Of a DNA stretch of 64,000 bases, positions 58,565 through 64,000 are shown one piece after another; within the stretch, counting starts at the first letter, position 1, and every line of letters begins with the position of its first letter. The notes below the pieces were generated by a model, which was given only the letters and a program-made list of their open reading frames with translations, was not told the DNA's origin and searched no databases. The stretch lies in assembly GCA_963930775.1 (NCBI GenBank), contig OZ005699.1:9135501-9199500 (forward strand), in the 5' to 3' direction. Made by a program: the position numbers and the translations under genes. The stretch is from Cliona cf. orientalis. Its lineage: Eukaryota > Porifera > Demospongiae > Clionaida > Clionaidae.

Positions 58565-58810
58565 TATTAGTTGTTATTTTTGGACTGGCTCTACTGTGTA
58601 AGCTTATGTTGTAGACAGTGCCATGCTAAGAGATCAACTGCTACTTATGAAGAATTGGAATTCCCCCTCTGATGCAACTGCAAAGCAAACTTTGATAGAA
58701 TCAACTTCATACCGTAATCAGGGTACAATATCACGATATCGACAAGAACATTTCGAAGTACAAGGAGCACATAGCAGATATGGTGCTGCATTGAGAGCAA
58801 GCCTGAATAG
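58565..58810 (+). pseudogene. Relic of the two-helix membrane gene, unit B
   Basis: Matches 51085-51310: tgtgtaagctta, gagatcaactgctacttatgaagaatt, gatagaatcaacttcatacc and tacaaggagcacat all recur. An in-frame TAG follows the helix (LALLCKLML) and indels break the tail. The upstream part is missing. Confidence 0.75.
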
Positions 58811-58922
58811 GAAGGAAAACTTGTAGATATCACTAGGATTTCATTCATGTAGGAAATATATAGCTAAATTTTCTACACATTTCATTTGTTTTACAAAAAC
58901 TCTGCCCTATCCTCTACCAAAT

Positions 58923-59349
58923 ATATGTGATAGGATCTGAGAAAAGGGGTAATTTCGCGCAAAACGCTAAATTTTGACATTTTTCAAGTTGCCACCACTC
59001 AAAGGTACCAAGAGCCATAGGCTTTATTCTTGGTTTATAAGCACCCCAGCCCTTCTACTAAAGAAATCCAACGTTAGAAAGCCTAGCTATGTTCTTACCT
59101 GAATTGGTGGAGCTCCAAAGTGAGGTATAAAACGGCCGATTTTCGACCGCGTGCAATACGGGCGATCGCCACGCCCACACCGGAAGTGGGCGGGGCGCGA
59201 AATTTTCAGTGAGTGTAGAGCAATGACGGGAGAATCATTGCACCAGGTTTGAAGATTGTAGCTACTACAGCCTTGAAGATATGCGCGATTTAAAACGAAA
59301 ATTCGGCCTGCGCGCGAAATTACCCCTTTTCTCAGATCCTATCACATAT
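58923..59349. mobile_element. MITE with perfect 38-bp terminal inverted repeats
   Basis: 58923-58960 (atatgtgataggatctgaga and onward to cgcgc) is the exact reverse complement of 59312-59349. The 350-bp interior is GC-richer (gggcgatcgccacgcccaca) and non-coding. It interrupts sequence that is continuous in unit A, so it inserted after the duplication or only in this copy. Confidence 0.92.
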
Positions 59350-60618
59350 GTCGGAAAGCTCATGTTTTGGTAAGCACGACATAAAGGAAATCTTACTTTT
59401 GGTCCACCACATATCAAGCTAATATTAAAATTAATGATGCTTATGAAAGTGTTATTATTAGTTGCTATATAATTCACTCAAATTTTGTTTATTTTCTTTG
59501 ACTACTGATGTGGTGCCGTCATGTCGAGTATACAGGGACTGGGACCGCAAAGGGTTCTCGTCTGTATAGTATAAATTCAGCTAACTATTATGTCAATTCC
59601 CTACCGTGCACATACTAGGGCATAATCTAATTGTAGTGTTATCGAACAATCAGGAGGTGATGAAATGTATAATTCATTGCAGCACTGGCCCTCTTGAAGC
59701 TTACATCATCACCATAGCATATTATCATGAGGGCAAAGTTCACAGTGGGTGGAGTCTGGAACAATGACATCATTAATATTCTTACTATGCACATGGCAAA
59801 AGTGTCTTCAGGCACACAGTATATCTATGCGCGCAGTAGGTATGGCCTGGTATGGAGCCATGTACTCCCTGGTAACCCTATAGCTATAGTTTCATTCATA
59901 TCTTACCAAAGTGCCCTCATAGGTAGCTATATTTTGGCATTTTGCCACCTGCTTATCATAATTGTACAACGTTATGAATTAGAGCATGGAGCAATCTTCA
60001 TCATGATGGTGAAATCTAATACTTGAAATAAGCATCCAACTGCAGCAAGGATCGATCTAGCTATTAGAAAAGCAACCTGATCATTTTGGGACTTTTTGTA
60101 TGACATTGTAGCTTATTGTCTGCATAAAGAAATGTGTACAATGTCATGTCTGTGTACTCTACTGTAATCTGCTCTATGTTTGTGGCTGCACTACTGATAC
60201 ATGTAGCTACACTGACAGCCGCATTCATAGAAAGCATGAATTTATCATGATAAAGATACCATACCACCATCTTCCTCAAATTGTGTACATAGCCTCCCCA
60301 GCTTGCTTGTTGTGTGCATCAAGAAATGTGTACTCTACTGTAATCTATTCTTTGTTTGTGGCAATACACTGCTGATGCATGTATACTGACAGCTGCATTC
60401 ATAGAAACCAATTTGGACGTTATCATGATAAAAATTGATCTAGTTTCATGCTACCATCTGGTCGCTTTTCTCATGATCATATATAGCAGGTCACATAATA
60501 TAGCCAAGTTAGGAATTATTCTCCAATGAAATATTAAAGTTTGCCTTTCATACTATAGTATAGGTACACCCCTCATTTTCCCTCACCCTCCCATTCTCTG
60601 CTGTTGTCACTATTATAG
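59350..60618. other. Non-coding part of duplication unit B
   Basis: Counterpart of about 51350-52494 with many small indels, including both 95-bp direct repeats (about 60128-60240 and 60318-60410). No gene is seen. Confidence 0.7.
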
Positions 60619-60785
60619 CAGTGATATTGATAGTCCAGCGTCCAATGGCTGTGACCGGCCGCAATGGGTCCTTGGAGATGATGCTCAATCGAAGTCTGGG
60701 GAAGAAGATTGGACATCAGAGGAGACGATATAGCACAGTTCTCAATGATTCAGTGCTCATAGGAGGACTTATGGACAAGGTGGGT
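60619..60785 (+). pseudogene. Alpha-mannosidase (GH38)-like exon relic, unit B
   Basis: Second copy of the unit A relic: VQRPMAVTGRNGSLEMMLNR, then frame-shifted by one base near 60708. The following tail (LNDSVLIGGLMDK) reads well in another frame and extends the mannosidase-like similarity. Clearly non-functional. Confidence 0.45.
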
Positions 60786-61449
60786 GGAGCAAAATGAAGT
60801 AGGAAGGGTCTCTATGAATTTTACGTATGTCCTTATGGAGGGGTTCCCACTATATGTAACTAGTTGTTATAGCTACTTCTCCACTGTAGTATGAAATAAC
60901 CGTGATCATGCTATGCATAGTATCTAGGGACCACCAATATACAATTATACTGTAAATTACTTATCCAGGATATAATGTAATGCTAATTCGCAAAATTTTC
61001 ATTGTTAAAAAATTTTCATTTTGCATAATATGAAATAGTTAACCTATACAAATTTATACAGCGAATATAGTAACAATCCATACAACTGATCCATATATAT
61101 ATCATGCGTGATAGCTAGCTATGATGTCACTAGGTTTCCTAGAAGTCATGTAGACAGGTTCAGCTAGTGAGGCTGTGTGGCTATTTAAGTGCCTCACAGA
61201 TCATTTAGCCCTCTAGGACTCAGTGAAGATTTGACTAATTTTGTGAGAGCCTACTTCAAGATAAGCCATCAGATTCAGCTAAAGCTTAATGTGGACACTC
61301 CTCAACAGTGACACATTATAGCTAAATAGTAGGTTTGCAAGAGTAACACAGAGAAGATACTGGCTAAAGTAGCTACATGACATCATTTAAAACTCTGCTC
61401 ACTGATTCAGAATAAGTCTATAGCAATGTTTAATTTAGCCATTGGAACA
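60786..61449. promoter_or_regulatory. Promoter and 5' region of giant gene copy B
   Basis: Nearly collinear with 52660-53329. ggctatttaagtgcctcaca (TATA-like) is conserved in both units about 260 bp before the ATG. The flanking tagacaggttcagctagtgagg block is conserved too, so both copies probably keep the same core promoter. Confidence 0.5.
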
Positions 61450-64000
61450 ATGAGCAGCCATCGTTTTGCTCTCACTCTGTTCCTCTTGGTGTATGCTGAC
61501 TCAGCAAACGGCCAGCAGGTGCACTACTACATCACACCCTCACTGAGTGTTGATTGTCCTGGAGATTCCTGCCTTACTCTACCACAGTTGGCTGCTAATT
61601 CCACCAGCTACCTCGGCAGTGAAACTAACATATCTCTCTCCTTTCTGCCAGGAAGTCACAGTCTTGATGGAGAGCTCTCTCAGTCTAATGCAGACAACTT
61701 CTCAATGATGAAGGTCATAGAGGGAAATGGAATTGTATTTGTAGTATGTGGCAATCGGTCAGGAATGTTCAATATCAGTGAGACAACATTTGCTATGATA
61801 AAGGATCTGCACTTTGTTGGCTGTGGAGGTAGCAGAGTTAGCCATGTGGAGCAGTTTATAGTTGAAGACACCATCTTTGAGGGTGTGGAAGGCAGAGGTA
61901 GAGCACTAGTGCTGAATAAAGTGATTGATGCTAGCATTGCAAGAAGTTCATTCCTTTCCAATACACACGGTAGCACATTTGATTCAAACTTTAGAAGGCT
62001 TGAAGATCTACTGAGCTATGTCTATCTAAATCAAAATTCATCGCTTGCAGTTGGTGGTGCAGTGTACACAGCCTTCAGCAATGTTTTAATTGTCAGCAGC
62101 AAGTTCACAGACAATGGAGCCGAGATAGGAGGAGCACTGTTTGCCCATAATAGCAGTCTCCATGTTATTGGAAGCACTTACAGCTACAATAAAGCTAGTT
62201 TTGCTGGGGTCATGACCACGTTGGGATCCTCAATCAACATCAAAAATTGCAATTTTATTGGAAATGCAGCCAAGATGCATGGTGGAGTGATGATAGCATA
62301 TAGAGACTCATTCAGTATCAATGGTACCACTTTTGCTAACAATAGTGTTGGTCGTAGTGCAGGAGTAATACTGACATATGACTCAATGTTCAGTACCACA
62401 GATAGCATTTTTAGTGATAATACAGCTAAAAGAGACGGTGGAGTAATTCGTGCAATTAATGGCTCATTCAATATCACCAGCAGTGCTTTTACTAACAACA
62501 GTGCAGCTGATAGTGGTGTCATGATCACATCTTATTCATCATTTAATATTATCAGCAGTACTTTTACTAACAACAGTGCAGCTTCTCTTGGTGGTGTCAT
62601 GTACACATATGATTCATCATTTAATATTATCAGCAGTACTTTTACTAACAATAGTGCAGCTGATAGTGGTGTCATGATCACATCTTATTCATCATTTAAT
62701 ATTATCAGCAGTACTTTTACTAACAACAGTGCAGCTTCTCTTGGTGGTGTCATGCACACATCTGATTCGTCATTTAATATTACCAGCAGTACTTTTACTA
62801 ACAGTGCAGCTAGATGTGGTGGTGTCATGTACACATTTCATTCATCATTTAATATTATCAGCAGTACTTTTACTAACAACAGTGCAGGTGATAGTGGTGG
62901 TATCATGCACACATTTGATTCATCATTTAATATTACCAGCAGTACTTTTACTAACAACAGTGCAGGTGTTTGTGGTGTTGCGTATGCAACCACTTCATCA
63001 TTTAACATTATTGGAAGTAGTTTTTTTGCCAACAGATATGGAGAAATAATGACAACTATAGAAAGCTCTATACATATTACTAATGGTACATTTGATTATA
63101 ATTCAGGATCACTTTACATGTTCAACAGCAACCTCACTTTCAGTGGCTACACAAGATTTGAAAACTGTGCAAAAAAGTCAAACGAAACTTCAGGTGCTCG
63201 AGAAGGAGGTGCAATCACAAGTTTCCAGTCGACTGTGATCTTCACTGGAGTAAGCAGTTTATCAAACAACCAAGCAAGGGATGGTGGAGCAATATTAGCC
63301 ACCGAGAGTAAAATCATAATATATGGTGAAATAATAATAGCCAACAACATAGCCACAGTCAGCAGTGGAGGTGGGATTTCTCTCCAAAAAAGTGATCTTG
63401 ACATCAGGGGAGACTGTATCATCTCTGGCAATGTTGCTGTGAGGGGTGGAGGAATCCATGCCACTAGTTCAACAATTGCTGTATATCAATCATGGACTCT
63501 TCAGTTCATCAACAACAGAGCAGACAATGGAAGTGGACTTTATTTAGAAGTTAATGCAAAATTGTATGCACTATTTATAAAACGTAATATACAGCATCTA
63601 GATCCACTAATAGTATTCCGAGCTAACCATGCCAACTATGGAGGAGCCATATATATGGCAGACAATACCAATGCTGGTGCTTGCTCACCCGACAATGAAT
63701 GCTTTATTCAAACACTTGCACTTTATCAAGTTTATGAAAGCGAGGTAATACACATATTACTCGAATTCTCTGGCAACACTGCAAGTGATTCAGAAGGAGC
63801 CAACATCTTTGGAGGACTACTGGACAGATGCATCCCAAGTCCATTTGCTCACGTGTCATGGAAACTAGAGAGATCATCATACTACAGTGGTGTCAGTTAC
63901 CTTGAAGACATCACCAATAATATAACTGCTACAGCATTAGATACCATATCCTCTCTACCCGTTCGAATTTGTTTTTGTAAGAGTGAGAGTGAGCCAGACT
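61450..64000 (+). CDS. Giant beta-helix / membrane protein, copy B (5' part, runs off the window)
   Basis: Open from ATG 61450 to the last base (850 codons plus one base); I read it through and found no stop. The signal peptide is four residues shorter than in copy A (MSSHRFALTLFLLVYADSA). The beta-helix region has fewer rungs: the distance from ATG to the shared CKSESEPD motif is 357 bp (119 codons) shorter than in copy A, with the frame kept. Within it, a two-rung block of 153 bp starting at 62506 is repeated almost identically from 62659. The Cys-rich and membrane parts should lie beyond the right edge. It is a tandem paralog of copy A, expected to be a surface protein of the same type. 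Confidence 0.85.
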   Translation, partial: MSSHRFALTLFLLVYADSANGQQVHYYITPSLSVDCPGDSCLTLPQLAANSTSYLGSETNISLSFLPGSHSLDGELSQSNADNFSMMKVIEGNGIVFVVCGNRSGMFNISETTFAMIKDLHFVGCGGSRVSHVEQFIVEDTIFEGVEGRGRALVLNKVIDASIARSSFLSNTHGSTFDSNFRRLEDLLSYVYLNQNSSLAVGGAVYTAFSNVLIVSSKFTDNGAEIGGALFAHNSSLHVIGSTYSYNKASFAGVMTTLGSSINIKNCNFIGNAAKMHGGVMIAYRDSFSINGTTFANNSVGRSAGVILTYDSMFSTTDSIFSDNTAKRDGGVIRAINGSFNITSSAFTNNSAADSGVMITSYSSFNIISSTFTNNSAASLGGVMYTYDSSFNIISSTFTNNSAADSGVMITSYSSFNIISSTFTNNSAASLGGVMHTSDSSFNITSSTFTNSAARCGGVMYTFHSSFNIISSTFTNNSAGDSGGIMHTFDSSFNITSSTFTNNSAGVCGVAYATTSSFNIIGSSFFANRYGEIMTTIESSIHITNGTFDYNSGSLYMFNSNLTFSGYTRFENCAKKSNETSGAREGGAITSFQSTVIFTGVSSLSNNQARDGGAILATESKIIIYGEIIIANNIATVSSGGGISLQKSDLDIRGDCIISGNVAVRGGGIHATSSTIAVYQSWTLQFINNRADNGSGLYLEVNAKLYALFIKRNIQHLDPLIVFRANHANYGGAIYMADNTNAGACSPDNECFIQTLALYQVYESEVIHILLEFSGNTASDSEGANIFGGLLDRCIPSPFAHVSWKLERSSYYSGVSYLEDITNNITATALDTISSLPVRICFCKSESEPD

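Larger units (their letters stand above)
51085..64000. repeat. Tandem segmental duplication, period about 8.1 kb
   Basis: Start codons of the two giant genes are 8,120 bp apart. The TATA-like blocks, mannosidase relics, 95-bp repeats and two-helix gene tails occur in the same order in both units. Unit B differs by the MITE insertion, decay of the two-helix gene and loss of beta-helix rungs. Confidence 0.9.

Noticed and set aside
1..64000. tRNA, rRNA or organellar sequence
   Set aside because: I looked for tRNA B-box-like ggttcraatc with a matching acceptor stem and for rRNA cores and found none. A tRNAscan run would settle it.

Overview
The window reads as animal nuclear DNA, most probably from a sponge (demosponge-like). 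Genes are split by many short GT-AG introns, intergenic DNA is AT-rich with dense small inverted-repeat elements, and the conserved genes (PSMC5, PDIA5, PTER, TRA2, TMTC) are metazoan. Two further kinds of protein fit a sponge: a Kelch/ZU5/Death protein, and intronless Pmp-type beta-helix proteins with seven to eight transmembrane segments. The species call is inference. Every exon boundary below was placed by hand from splice consensus, reading phase and recalled family resemblance; no search was run.

Layout. 1-3.6 kb: PSMC5 (5' part only) and PDIA5, both minus strand. 3.7-11.0 kb: three tandem, intact seven-exon PTER genes, plus strand, sharing a divergent promoter region with PDIA5. Copy 2 carries a perfect inverted repeat with 103-bp arms across the start of its exon 2. 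12.6-14.9 kb: a TRA2 splicing factor (minus). 15.2-19.3 kb: a Kelch, death-like, coiled-coil, ZU5/UPA, Death protein (minus), divergent from a 15-exon TMTC gene (19.45-34.9 kb, plus) whose long introns hold microsatellites and fold-back elements. 35.75-43.5 kb: an orphan secreted protein. 43.9-45.75 kb: a PHD-finger protein. 46.1-47.4 kb: a CARD-like protein with a membrane helix. 47.85-50.0 kb: a Crypton-type (DUF3504) tyrosine-recombinase transposon with an intact ORF, next to a hairpin element with related ends. 50.2-51.3 kb: a two-helix membrane protein with one frame break.

51-64 kb is a tandem segmental duplication with a period of about 8.1 kb. Each unit holds a sequence resembling an alpha-mannosidase exon relic followed by an intronless giant receptor-like gene (unit A 1,591 aa; unit B runs off the window). 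The two giants differ by 119 codons in total, mostly through loss or gain of whole beta-helix rungs. Unit B also carries only a relic of the two-helix gene and a MITE with perfect 38-bp terminal repeats.

Biologically the window mixes housekeeping genes (proteasome, ER folding, splicing, O-mannosylation) and an amplified PTER cluster with a run of death-fold and repeat-variable surface proteins. The second group is where a self/non-self or innate sensing system could lie, but that role is inference from architecture.
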